DNA of 64,000 nt from Atriophallophorus winterbourni (lineage: Eukaryota > Platyhelminthes > Trematoda > Plagiorchiida > Microphallidae). Below, piece by piece: positions 31,915 through 42,775 of the stretch (positions are counted from its first letter, which is position 1; every line of letters starts with the position of its first letter). The stretch is taken from the NCBI GenBank assembly GCA_013407085.1, contig JACCGJ010008613.1, positions 62,001 through 126,000 of the forward strand, in the 5' to 3' direction. The notes beneath the pieces are model-generated. The model saw only the letters and a list, made by a program, of their open reading frames with translations, made no database searches and was not told the DNA's origin. A program made the translations under genes and the position numbers.

Positions 31915-33035
31915 AGTTCAGTTCAGTTCAGTTCAGTTTGCACAGGACAGTATGTGGCTAACAAGCCAATCGAGCGTCCAGAATTTCTTCCGGTGGAAAG
32001 CTGCAGAGAAGCACCCACCACTGCCAAAACGTTTATTATTTTTGTCTATTTGAAATCTTCGCCGATCACGAAGCCAAGAGATTATCCGGGTTAAACTCAG
32101 GAAGCACCGCGTTGTAGCCGATGCTCGAAAAAGAAAAAGCAGTTTCTCTTCACCAGCACGGTGAGAGGTCAGCTGAAGTAGCATTATGTATAATAAAATA
32201 AAAAACACAGAGAACTCTTGCCCTCACTTTATTTAACGGATAACGCTGAAAGATAAAAAACCTAAGCTTGTATATCAATTAAGGAGAGTATTCAGGAAAC
32301 AAGTTACCCCAGTTGCGGTCCAAACCATGCTTAAAACTAGACACGGTACTGCAGGATATAAGTTCTTCTGGAAGAATGTTCCAGAAGTTAACAACCCTAA
32401 GGCTGAAAAAGTGTTTCCTGGAGTCTAGCCGACATCGTTTCTTAGCAATTTTAAGTGAGTGGCCCAGGGTGCCCAGCTCGGGGCTTAAGGTAAAAAAGTC
32501 ATTCATTTGCACGCCACTTAAACCCTTCAAGATCCTAAAGGTTTCTATTAAGTCGCCTCTTAAACGACGGCGCCTAAGGGAGAAAATATCGAGAGACATT
32601 AGGCGCACAGCGTACGGTTTCCCTCGCTGACCTTCATTCATGCGAGTTGTGAGGCGCTTCACGCTTTCAAGTCGAAGGATGTCCTTTTTGTAGTGAGGAC
32701 ACCACTCCTGAACACAGTATTCAAGATGCGGCCGAACGAATGCATTGTACAGTGGCAGGAATACATCGGGTCTTCTGCTCGATACCACTGATTTCAGCCG
32801 AAAAAGTACCTTGTGTGCACGTTGAGCTGCAGCGGCGCATTGGTCCTCCCATTTCAAGTCAGCCCTAATCAGTACACACAAATCCTTAACACACTGTGCG
32901 GCGTTAACACTGAGGGAATTCCCCGCCACCTGGACCGAAATCTTATGCCTCAGAGGATGCATCTTTGAGTTCATTATATTATAAATGAGAATTAGTTCCA
33001 ATCAAACCCGTCTGCGAGCTAGTGTATCCAAATTA
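31915..33035 (-). mobile_element. LINE-A copy 3 with LINE-B sequence fused at its 5' side
   Basis: Minus-strand element with 3' pentamer microsatellite at 31,915-31,938, 3' UTR to 32,278, and open RT C-terminal sequence from about 32,943 to the stop at 32,279. From 32,944 to about 33,035 the sequence is LINE-B (matches 4,005-4,110: LILIYNIMNSKMHPLRH compares with LILTYKIMNPKMHPMRH). The join is in frame. Confidence 0.75.
32279..33001 (-). pseudogene. Chimeric LINE ORF: LINE-B tail fused to LINE-A RT C-terminus
   Basis: One open frame of 240 codons. The first about 19 (to MHPLRH) are LINE-B and the rest LINE-A: KISVQVAGNSLSVNAAQCVK, HLEYCVQEWCPHYKKDI, RRRLRGDLIETFRILKGLSG, RCRLDSRKHFFSLRVVNFWN and the natural C-terminus FKHGLDRNWGNLFPEYSP. 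This copy retains the C-terminal end missing from copy 1. It lacks the RT catalytic motifs, so it is non-functional. Confidence 0.75.
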
Positions 33036-33090
33036 GAATGACCTTTAAACTGAACGCAGCTGCAGTATCGTTTTAAATGAGTATTGGCCT

Positions 33091-33260
33091 TGTAACAACT
33101 GTGTTTTACTGGACCTAAAACATTAACCTTCCGTTCACGCGTGCTACGTGACTGTTTTCTGTACCGTTGTTCGCGTCTTGACTACCGCAATAAATTCTTT
33201 ATTGTAGGTGCGTTTTCTCCTACGTCCGTGGGACGTTATTGTAGTAGTCATTCTACTACA
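33091..33260 (+). repeat. Isolated 5' LTR of a second Gypsy family
   Basis: About 170 bp starting TGTAACAACT and ending TTCTACTACA, followed after three bases by a primer-binding site (TGGTGAGCCC, 33,264-33,273). It matches the LTR at 43,805-43,987 (blocks GTGTTTTACTGGACCTAAAA, TTCACGCGTGCTACGTGA and CGTGGGACGTTA). Internal Gypsy sequence is cut off at about 33,278, where a LINE-A 3' end begins. Confidence 0.8.
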
Positions 33261-33570
33261 AATTGGTGAGCCCTATATTCAGTTCAGTTCAGTTCAGTTG
33301 CACAGGACAGTAAGAGGATAACGAGCCAATCGAGCGCTCAGAATTTCATTCGGTGGAAAGCTGCGGAGAAGCAACCACCACTGCCAAAGCGTTATTTCTT
33401 ATTGTGATTTAGATATCCTCGACGATCGCGCCGCCGGGTTGTATTTAGGAAGCACCTCGTTATGAATGATCTTGGAAAAATAAAGATAAATTTCTCTTCA
33501 CCAGTACGGTGAGAGGTCAGCTAAAGAAGAGTAATGTATTAAAAACAAATAGAACTCTAGCATTTACTTA

Positions 33571-33840
33571 CATACCAGACAACGCTAAAATGGTGAAAAA
33601 TTGTGGAAATAAACTGCTATCCATCGTCTTTTCATTAGATTGGACAACACGCATGACTCTCTCATCTTTCGGTGATGAGACCTCTCCCATCTTCCATTCA
33701 CAGTTACACACGCCTGTGTTAATTACGAATCAATCCTGGTAGTGGCGGGTGTTTTCAAGCACACCTCCGAAAGAATCTGGGCACTCGTTTCGACTTGGTC
33801 AACTATCGCCCTGTGATACTGATACTGATACTGATACCTA
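33571..33840 (+). repeat. Retroposon fragment ending in a TGATAC microsatellite
   Basis: Inserted in the 3' part of LINE-A copy 4. It ends in three TGATAC units and then CTAAT (about 33,814-33,842). The reverse complement of the same sequence lies at 44,818-45,060, including the tract GTGCxCAGATTCTTTCGGAGG. A simple-repeat tail suggests a LINE 3' end. No coding motif seen. Confidence 0.65.
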
Positions 33841-35215
33841 ATCTTGCATATAAATTAGGGAGAAAATTGAGGAAAAAGCTTACCCCAGATGCGGTCCAAA
33901 CCGTTCTTGAAACTCGCGACAGAACAGCAAGATATAAGTTCTTTTGGAAGCCGGTTCCAGAAATTTACCACCCTGATGATGAAAAAGTTTTTCGGGAGTC
34001 TAGTCTACATGATAACCCAACTTAACCCATTCAAGATCTAGAAGGTTTCAATTAAGTCAACTCTCAAACGACTGCGCGTATGTGAGAAAAGATCTAGAAA
34101 CTTCAGGCGTGCAGCGTAAAGTTTCCCTCGCTGACCCTCAATCATGCGAGTTGCGAGAAGCTGTACGCTCTTGATGTCCTTCTTGTAGTAAGGGCACCAC
34201 GCCTGGACACAATATTCTAAATGCGGCCGAACTAATGCCTTGTAAAGGAGCAGGAATATATCGAATCTTCTGTTGGATAACACGGATCTTAGCCGAAAGA
34301 GCACTTTGCTAGCACGTTGAGCTGCAGCGGCGCATTGGTCCTCCCATTTGAAGTCAGTGCTAACTAAAACTCCCAAATCCTCAACACGCTGTGTGGCGCT
34401 AACAGTGAGAGAATTGCCCGAAACCTGAACTAAAATCTTATCAACCAGTGCTGATAAGAGTTGGCTCTTATTAAGGTTCAGTGGGAGGTCCCACTGGTGT
34501 GACCAGTTTATGACCCGTTCAAGGTCGTGCAACAAGGTATCTTCATCCGTTGATCCGATGAATTTCACATCATTCGCGAAAATGAAGCATGGGCACTTCA
34601 AAGCAGACGACAGGTCATCGATGAAAATCAGGAATAGAAGAGGACCGAGTACCGCCCCTTGGGGTACACCACTGATCACGTTGGTTTGATTCGACAGCGT
34701 AGACCCTACTCTAACTCGGAATGTCCTACCTGTAAGGAAGGCCTTTATCCAAGCAAGTTGACTACCCCGAATGCCTTTTGTTGCTAGTTCAATCTCTAGA
34801 AGGCGGTGGTTTACGGAATCAAAAGTCTTGCTGAAGTCTAGGTAGAGGGCTTCGACAGGCTTCCCTTCATCCATCCTTTTAGTGGCAGTATTGAGAAAAC
34901 TAAGAAGGTTTGTCAGACAGATCTACCCTTAAGAAATCCATGCTGAGTTGCACTCAGTAGAGAATGCCGACAAAGATACTGACAGATTTTGTCACGCAGC
35001 AGTTTCTCAAATACTTTCGCGACGATGCTAGTCAGGCTGGCAGGTCTATAGTTACCAAGAGTTGACCTGCAACCACCCTTGTGTATTGGTACGATTATGG
35101 CTCCTTTCCACTCACTAGGAACCACTCCCATGTTCCAGCATAAATTGAACAGCTTGCATAAAGGTTCTGTAAGCACTGGGGCGAGATTCTTCAGCATAAT
35201 CGAGTGAATACCATC
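33841..35215 (-). pseudogene. LINE-A copy 4 ORF2: reverse transcriptase
   Basis: Frame 35,197-34,913 holds the RT N-terminus (GVVPSEWKGAIIVPIHKGG, LTSIVAKVFEKLLRDKI, LSATQHGFLKGRS). After a break, frame 34,874-34,038 has motif A (LYLDFSKTFDSVNHRLLEI), motif B (VISGVPQGAVLGPLLFLIF) and motif C as CFIFANDVKFIGS, where the first Asp of FADD has become Asn. That substitution alone should abolish catalysis. C-terminal sequence down to 33,841 is frameshifted. Confidence 0.75.
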
Positions 35216-35949
35216 TTATCCCTCAGCTTTGTTGACGCGAACATGGATAAGTGATTCATACACTTCGGATTCCATGAAAGACAACTCATCTAGTGCAAGA
35301 GCATCAGGGAATAGATTAAACGAGCTAGGAGGAGCATTTAAAAAATTATCACGTCTCTGAATGCCACTGAAAAACCTGGAGAAGGCAGTCGCATTAGACA
35401 GCTCGGTATCGGCTACTTTCCCGTCCCCCAGATTTAAATCTGCAATTCTTTCCCTGGTTTTTCCTTTATATTAAACGTAGCTTAAAAATCTTCTGGGTTT
35501 GGATTTATCATCCCTAGCTAAGGATAAATGAAACTTCTATTTGAGCAAACACTGTATTTTAACACAAGCGTTCCGAGCGGTTTTGTATCGGACCCAAGAA
35601 CCTGAAGTGAGAGATTTCTTATATTGCCGCCATAAACGATCTCGTTTACAGGTAGACCAACGAACTCGAGGAGTCTACCGGATCGGCCTGTGATGATTTC
35701 TCACGACTTGCAGCGGAGCGTGCTTATCTTGCAACTACTTTAGATACTCACAAATTCTATCCCAGTTTCCACTTATATTAACTGATAACTGAAAGAAAGA
35801 TTTTGAAGTCTGTAGAAGAAAATCCCAGTCTAAAAGCCTAAAATTGCGTCTAGGGCGAGCAATAGGTTTTTGAAAACACACTACCGCTTCGAACATTATC
35901 ATTACGTGATCGCTTTTGCCGAGCGGTGGTAGGTATTTTAAAAGTCAAA

Positions 35950-36475
35950 CGTCTTCGGGCTGGGACGACAATACCAGGTCGAAAGTGGATGGAGTGTATC
36001 CATTACAAAATTTTCGTATGAGCACTCACATGCTGATGCAACGCATGATCATGGAGCCGTTGGAGAAACATTTCGGATTGCTTGGTGACTAAACCTACAG
36101 GGACGGCCCAATTTATATCTGGAAGGTTGAAATCACTTAAGATGAGTACGCTGAAAGCTGATTGAAACGACCTGTCGAGCGTCTCAATCAGCTCTGTAAT
36201 CTCCTGCTGAGCTGTGACGTAGACACAAGCAATTGCGAGGGCTGACTTGTAGCAAGTTGGGATACTCGCAACAACTTGGACGTTTTCACTGATTAGGGAT
36301 ATACCCGTTCCCGTATTGTGCAAGCCATACTCTTGGAGGAGTGCAACAGCTCCGCCTCTCCTGTCGCCAGGTCTATCGCATCTAATGACGAGATACTGAT
36401 CGCTGATGTTTATTGGCAGATCATCAAGCGCGGACAGCCAGGTCTCGGAAAGCGCTATAACCCTGTGGTGCTGTA
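35950..36475 (-). pseudogene. LINE-A copy 4 endonuclease (APE-type)
   Basis: Minus strand: HRVIALSETWLSALDDLPIN, then RCDRPGDRRGGAVALLQE and the 36,323-36,003 frame with LAIACVYVTAQQEITEL and ILSDFNLPDINWAVP. ETW supplies the catalytic Glu region. The usual GDFN is SDFN. The continuation GYTPSTFDLVLSSQPEDVRL-like codons and DHVMIMFEAV carry the conserved DH near the domain end. The endonuclease would nick target DNA; this copy is broken. Confidence 0.7.
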
Positions 36476-36480
36476 AGAGA

Positions 36481-36969
36481 TAAGTTGAGTGTCATGTAGC
36501 TTTGAAATTCTTCTTTTTCCTTTCTACTTCCGACTGATTTTTTGACTTGAATTTGGTTTTGTTTATTATTTCTTTATAATTAAGATGTTAAACCATGCTT
36601 TTTGTAATTGTCTTATTGGAAATCTTCTTTTCACATATTTGGTGAACCTTTTGTTTTAATTCATTGTTTATGAAATTATCGGACATTGTTGTTGAATTTG
36701 GTTGCCATTATGGGCACTTGGATTTTGACACTAATTTGGGTGTTTAGTTTTTGATAGACATTTTTGACGGTAATTTTATACCTTTGCATTTATAATTTGG
36801 CAATCTATCTTGTCAGCATTGGCTGAATTTATTGTTTTCATTTGGAACATTTGAGCATTTTTGGCTCATCATTTGTACAACCCGGTACAATTGCGGTTTG
36901 TCCATTGTTATTGTTTATTAATCTTGTTAATAGAACCGTAGTAAACTCGATTCATTGTTTTGAATTGTT
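36481..36969. other. Unassigned T-rich sequence
   Basis: T-rich with TTG-containing runs, no open frame of note and no match to other parts of the window. Confidence 0.4.
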
Positions 36970-37175
36970 GAAATAAGAAACGGGTGGTCTACGCGTTACC
37001 AACGACTTTTGTCGATACAGGTGCAACTCAGTCACACGAAGAGAGAGGTCAGCCCATTTATTCCTTATGCTGCACACATTAGCGTACAGAACTGGGGCAA
37101 AATATTATCGCACCGGGATTCGAACCTGTGAACTCGGGCCTCTGAGCGAAGCACATGACCTCTGCACCATGCCAA
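36970..37175 (-). repeat. tRNA-like SINE-type sequence
   Basis: Minus strand has an A-box-like TGGTGCAGAGG (plus 37,159-37,169) and a perfect B box GGTTCGAATCC (plus 37,116-37,126) at tRNA-like spacing. The 5' part of a tRNA acceptor stem does not pair with the sequence after the T arm, so it is not a working tRNA. A tRNA-derived retroposon head followed by an unrelated body is the best reading. It abuts a LINE-A fragment at 37,176. Confidence 0.55.
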
Positions 37176-37393
37176 GATTTTGAAGTCTGTAGAAGAAAAT
37201 CCCGGTCTACAAGCCTAAAATTGCGTCTAGGGCAAGCAATAGGTTTGTAAAAATGCGCTACCGCTTCGAAACTTATCATTACGTGATCGTTTTTGCCGAG
37301 CGGTGGTAGGTATTTTGAAAGTCTAACGGCTTCGGGCTGGGACGACAATACCAGGTAGAAAATGGATGGAGTACATCCATTACTAATATACAC
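37176..37393 (-). mobile_element. LINE-A fragment: endonuclease end and linker
   Basis: Near-duplicate of 35,803-36,005: minus-strand FYLVLSSQPEAVRLSKYLPP, GKNDHVMISFEAVAHFYKPI and NFRLVDRDFLLQTSKSW. It is a short isolated piece with the tRNA-like repeat at its 3' side. Confidence 0.7.
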
Positions 37394-37849
37394 GCATTCT
37401 TCGTGTATATATTTTCCGGTGTGTCAATTTTCCCGATTTACATTGGCGTTATTTTGTCAGTTATTTTTTATTTTGTATAATCATGCATTTTCGCATCGTT
37501 TTCTCCTATTCCGTTTTAGCGGTTAGAGATTTTTTGCCGTATCCTGTTTACAATGGGCGATAATATAACGCGTCATAGTGTCCTCGACGATTATCATAAT
37601 ACCCTGTTTTATTCCGCAGGACCCTGCGTATTGGCTTTATTTTTTAGAAACTGAATTCAGTGCAAAAATAACATTGAAGACTCAATCATGTTTGCACATT
37701 TAACGTGGTAACTCCTAGCAGACGTGTTGATACGGGTTCGCGACGCAGTCCTTGCTGCTTCCGAAGGTGATTGCTACCGTAGCGTCAAGTAGACCGCGAT
37801 TTCCCTCGCGGTCCCATCTGAACTCTTGTAGAAACCCTTACTGTTCACT
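37394..37849. other. Unassigned sequence
   Basis: No gene. A short inverted repeat ATACACGCATTCTTCGTGTAT begins at 37,388. Nothing else can be supported. Confidence 0.35.
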
Positions 37850-37940
37850 CACTATCCCAAATCCTTAAGATAAGCTCTTCTGTAGATATTCTATACTCTC
37901 ATGGGATCCTAGGTTTCTAATTCCACATCTTTCTCCACAT

Positions 37941-38578
37941 ATTAGTATATCATGAGGTCTTATAGTATTCTCTGGATAACTGGCCATTCAAGTGTCAGGT
38001 TGCCGGACCTTAGATATGTTGTTACAAATCTTCATCGTAACCGTGCGTCTTATGATCATTTTTACCATATTACCATATCCTCAACCGTAATCTGCTTACA
38101 TTAAACCCATTTATGCATAAAAACATGCTTTGCCATAACGTATTTATTATAAAAACAAAAAAGAAAAAAACGCTAAAAATGCCAAAAATATTGTTTTTTT
38201 GTGATCTTTTTTATCGTTTATAATGAATGTACTATTTTACAATGATAACCTCTCACCATATTAGTATATCATGAGGTCTTATAGTATTCTCTGGATAACT
38301 GGCCATTCAAGTGTCAGGTTGCCAGACCTTAGATATGTTGTTACAAATCTTCATCGTAACCGTACGTCTTATGATCATTTTTACCATATTACCATATCCT
38401 CAACCGTAATCTGCTTACATTAAACCCATTTATGCATAAAAACATGCTTTGCCATAACGTATTTATTATAAAAACAAAAAAGAAAAAAACGCTAAAATGC
38501 CAAAAATATTGTTTTCTTGTGATCTTTTTTATCGTTTATAATAAATGTACTATTTTACAATGATAACCTCTCACCATG
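37941..38578. repeat. Tandem duplication of about 319 bp within LINE-C
   Basis: Unit 1 at 37,941-38,259 and unit 2 at 38,260-38,578, starting ATTAGTATATCATGAGGTCT and ending in TCTCACCAT. By eye they differ at only a few positions (one A in GCTAAAAATGCC; a few substitutions). High identity implies a recent event, or an assembly artefact. Confidence 0.8.
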
Positions 38579-39246
38579 ATGGTGAAGAGAATACTTTTAA
38601 TTGTGTTCCAGTACCTCCGACTCCAAAACCAACTCCGATACTGGTCCTTGCTTCTTCCGCGTAAGACTGATTCTTCTACATGAACTGAAATCCATACTGG
38701 CAAACAGTTTTGGTTTCCCTTATTAGACAATTCTCCGACTTCCTGAATCGTACAACCGGCCCAAACCTCATGCAATTTTAAACCACAATCTCCCCTTATC
38801 CACTCCATTTTCTAATTTTTTCAATTTAACTTCGGATTTTTATGTGCTTTTCTTCAATCACACCTACCAACATTCCGAAGAAGTCAATTTATATATATAT
38901 GAAGGAACTTTCTTTATTTCGAAATTTTATTTTCACTGTGACATTTATATCTTCAAACGCACCATTTAATTCATAACTTTTTATGTTATTTTCTTTTTTT
39001 TCAATCTCTGCTCCAGAATTAATTGCATCCTCTTCGTTTGATTATTTCGATGCAATCTAGATGAAACTTTATTACTGTGTGACATTGCGCGAAAAAATTA
39101 ACTTTCTTACCATTGTAAATTTACCATCCTTTATTAAACGGAAAAATGTTTAAAAATTCCGCTTGAAAAGGTCATTTTACAATTTATTTATTTTGTACAC
39201 ATTGATAACCTGATCATGTTTTGCATGCCTTGGTTTACCAAGAATA

Positions 39247-39368
<122 letters not shown>

Positions 39369-40282
39369 NNNNNNNNNNNNNNNNNNNNNNNNNNNNNNNN
39401 NNNNNNNNNNNNNNNNNNNNNNNNNNNNNNNNNNNNNNNNNNNNNNNNNNNNNNNNNNNNNNNNNNNNNNNNNNNNNNNNNNNNNNNNNNNNNNNNNNNN
39501 NNNNNNNNNNNNNNNNNNNNNNNNNNNNNNNNNNNNNNNNNNNNNNNNNNNNNNNNNNNNNNNNNNNNNNNNNNNNNNNNNNNNNNNNNNNNNNNNNNNN
39601 NNNNNNNNNNNNNNNNNNNNNNNNNNNNNNNNNNNNNNNNNNNNNNNNNNNNNNNNNNNNNNNNNNNNNNNNNNNNNNNNNNNNNNNNNNNNNNNNNNNN
39701 NNNNNNNNNNNNNNNNNNNNNNNNNNNNNNNNNNNNNNNNNNNNNNNNNNNNNNNNNNNNNNNNNNNNNNNNNNNNNNNNNNNNNNNNNNNNNNNNNNNN
39801 NNNNNNNNNNNNNNNNNNNNNNNNNNNNNNNNNNNNNNNNNNNNNNNNNNNNNNNNNNNNNNNNNNNNNNNNNNNNNNNNNNNNNNNNNNNNNNNNNNNN
39901 NNNNNNNNNNNNNNNNNNNNNNNNNNNNNNNNNNNNNNNNNNNNNNNNNNNNNNNNNNNNNNNNNNNNNNNNNNNNNNNNNNNNNNNNNNNNNNNNNNNN
40001 NNNNNNNNNNNNNNNNNNNNNNNNNNNNNNNNNNNNNNNNNNNNNNNNNNNNNNNNNNNNNNNNNNNNNNNNNNNNNNNNNNNNNNNNNNNNNNNNNNNN
40101 NNNNNNNNNNNNNNNNNNNNNNNNNNNNNNNNNNNNNNNNNNNNNNNNNNNNNNNNNNNNNNNNNNNNNNNNNNNNNNNNNNNNNNNNNNNNNNNNNNNN
40201 NNNNNNNNNNNNNNNNNNNNNNNNNNNNNNNNNNNNNNNNNNNNNNNNNNNNNNNNNNNNNNNNNNNNNNNNNNNNNNNNNN
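39369..40282. other. Assembly gap (914 N)
   Basis: Undetermined bases. Open frames spanning this gap are artefacts of N translation. Confidence 0.99.
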
Positions 40283-41299
40283 AACAGCGGTTCAGCAACT
40301 TGGAAGTTGCCGGCAAATAGCCATCTACCGTACTAATGGTAATGCGCAGCCTATTTGAGACATTGTACATGGACGAGTACGTGTTATAGGAACTATGGTT
40401 ATAGCGACTTCCTAAGTACGTGCGAGCCATATTGTTTGCTGCAAAAAGCATTCCAGTGTTTGAACTAGCGGAAATGGCGGACAGCATCGCAGAACACATC
40501 CGTTCCCAAACAGCCGATGCACATACTTCCACAGTGACCACTGGACGACAACGCGCATCAGGTCACCAAAAGGACGAAATTAATTCAGACTTACTTGCTG
40601 AGATTGCAACTTTGCGCAATGATGTTCGAAGCCGCACACGCAACCCTAATCCACGATCACGCACCTCATTCTACCACCGCTCGAGTAGCCATACTCGATA
40701 GCCCGTTTACCCGATTCACCAGAAACATGCATGGCGTTGTGTTAAACCTTGCTACTATCGCACGCCGCAAGCGAAAAATTCAAGCCAACATATAATGACG
40801 ACTGCCATCATCAGCCTAAAGTGGTTAGGTCGTATTTTTCATACAGGATAGGTCTTCAGGTCTACATTTTCTAGTAAACACCGGTGCTGAAGTTAGTGTG
40901 AGGCAAGTAGAACCTTGCGCAACGTCTATCCCGATAAGCCAACACTTAAGGGCAGCAAACGGATCGGTTATAACAACCTACGTTCAACACTCTGTGACCA
41001 TTAATTTCAATTTTTGACGTGAATTTAGCTGGATTTTTACAATCGCTGCGGTTCCGTTTGCAATCTATGGGTTTGATTTTTACACTCAACTGACCGCCTT
41101 GTCTATTTTCGGCGCTCGCAGCTAATAGATGTGACTACTCGTCTTAAATGTATTTGCACCACGAGCAAAGAAGCAAGGATTTCCCACGTTTTAAGTTTTG
41201 GTGACGAAGAATCATTCTATTAAAAGTTGTTCTCGAAATATACGAACTTTGTCCAATCATCATCTACTGCACCGGCTTTTAATATACCGGTAGAGCACC

Positions 41300-42040
41300 A
41301 CATTACCAACAGTGGTCCCGAGGTTTACAGACGACGAAGGCGATTACCGCCAGAAAAATTGTAGATTGCACTAATGAGTTCAAGCACATGCTACAATTAG
41401 GCCCTATACGGCCATCTAGTAGACCCTAACCCGAAGAAAACTCTGAAAGATTGCCGCCGCTGAACAAGGCGACGGTACCCAATGAGTACTGCATTCCGCA
41501 TATCCAAGACTTGACAGCCAGTATCCACGGCTTTACCATTTTTATTAAGATGGGCCTTGTTCATGCGTACAACCAAATCCCAATAAGGGAAGTAGACATC
41601 CCGAAGACGGCCGTTACCACGCAGTTTGAACTTTACGAGTTTGTCCGTATGCTAATCGGTCTACGTAATGCGGCTTAAACTTTCCAACGATTTATGGATC
41701 AGGTTTGCAGAAACCTAGATTTCGCTTACGTCAATGCTGCTGATGAACTAGTTGCTATCGCCTCTAAGGAACAACATATTCGTCACCTGGCTGAGCTTTT
41801 TGATCGTTTTTACATTCATAGAGTTACGATCAACGTGAACAAGTAAAGGTTCGGTAAGACCTAAGCCGATTTCCTAGATCATAGACTATCAACATCAGGT
41901 ATCGAAACACTGGAAGAAAATACAGGAACATTCTTGAACTTCAAAGAGATAACAGGCTTTATAGATCTCCTGTGATTTATTGGACTAGTGTACGTCTACC
42001 GTCGTCTCTCAGCTATTAAGCGATTTTCTCCGTAACCGTA
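41300..42040 (+). pseudogene. Gypsy RT remnant
   Basis: Frame 41,451-41,678 reads PPLNKATVPNEYCIPHIQDL, FIKMGLVHAYNQIPI (motif A, Asp replaced by Met-Gly context), TAVTTQFELYEF and MLIGLRNAA, then a stop and FQRFMDQVCRNLDFAYV. The YIDD catalytic box is replaced by NAADEL. The order matches residues about 500-600 of the intact Gypsy polyprotein. Catalytic residues are gone. Confidence 0.75.
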
Positions 42041-42149
42041 TCATCCTTTTAATTGGTGAGTATGTCGCCCAGGTAGGCAAACACCGTTTGGCAAGCTTAC
42101 GACATTTTATGAATCGTTTCCACCCACCAACTTCGCGGCTTCAGACCAA

Positions 42150-42775
42150 ACCCTTTAATAATAATATATTCTTGGTAAACCAAGGCATGCAAAACATGAT
42201 CAGGTTTTCAATGTGTACAAAATAAATAAATTGTAAAAATGACCTTATCAAGCGGAATTTTTGAATATTTTTCCGTTTAATAAAGGATGGTAAATTTACA
42301 ATGGTAAGAAAGTTATTTTTTTCGCGCAATGTCACACAGTAATAAAGATTCATCTAGATTGCATCAAATTAGGCAAATGGAGAGGATCCGATAGATTCTG
42401 GAGCAGGGATTGAAAAAAAGAAAATAAAAGACAAAAAATTATAAAAGAAATGGTGCGCATGGAGATTTCATTGTCACAGTAAAAATAAATTTATGAAATA
42501 AAGAAAGTTCTTTTATAAATATATAAATTGACTTCTTCGGAATGTTGGTGGATGTGATCAAAGAAAAGTATATAAAGAACCGAAGATAAATTGAAAAAAA
42601 ACATTAGAAAATGGAGGGGGTGAGGAGAGATTGTGGTTTAAATTTCATGAGGTTTGGGCCGGTTGTACGATTCAGGAAAGTCGAAGAATTGTCGAATGAG
42701 GGAAACCAAAACTGTTCGCCAGTAGGGCTTTCGGTTCATATAGAAGAATCAGTCTTATGCGGAATGAGTTAGCAC
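42150..42775 (-). mobile_element. LINE-C 3' UTR fragment inserted in Gypsy remnant
   Basis: Starts with AATAATAATATATTCTTGGT at about 42,159 (the LINE-C 3' terminus read backwards) and runs through the same UTR as 38,580-39,240 in reverse. It ends near 42,775 where Gypsy-related sequence resumes. 5'-truncated insertion on the minus strand. Confidence 0.75.

Larger units (their letters stand above)
33279..36480 (-). mobile_element. LINE-A copy 4, longest copy (endonuclease and RT)
   Basis: Minus strand, 3' microsatellite at 33,279-33,299, UTR to about 33,570, a foreign insertion at 33,571-33,840, RT from about 35,200 to 33,836, a linker at 35,200-35,900 and an APE-type endonuclease at about 36,470-35,950. 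Scattered stops and frameshifts (for example near 34,875-34,912 and 35,210) make it inactive, but it preserves the family's domain order. Confidence 0.8.

Noticed and set aside
37080..37175. A functional tRNA gene
   Set aside because: A and B boxes are present, but acceptor-stem halves do not pair and no clean anticodon arm could be drawn; better explained as a tRNA-derived retroposon.
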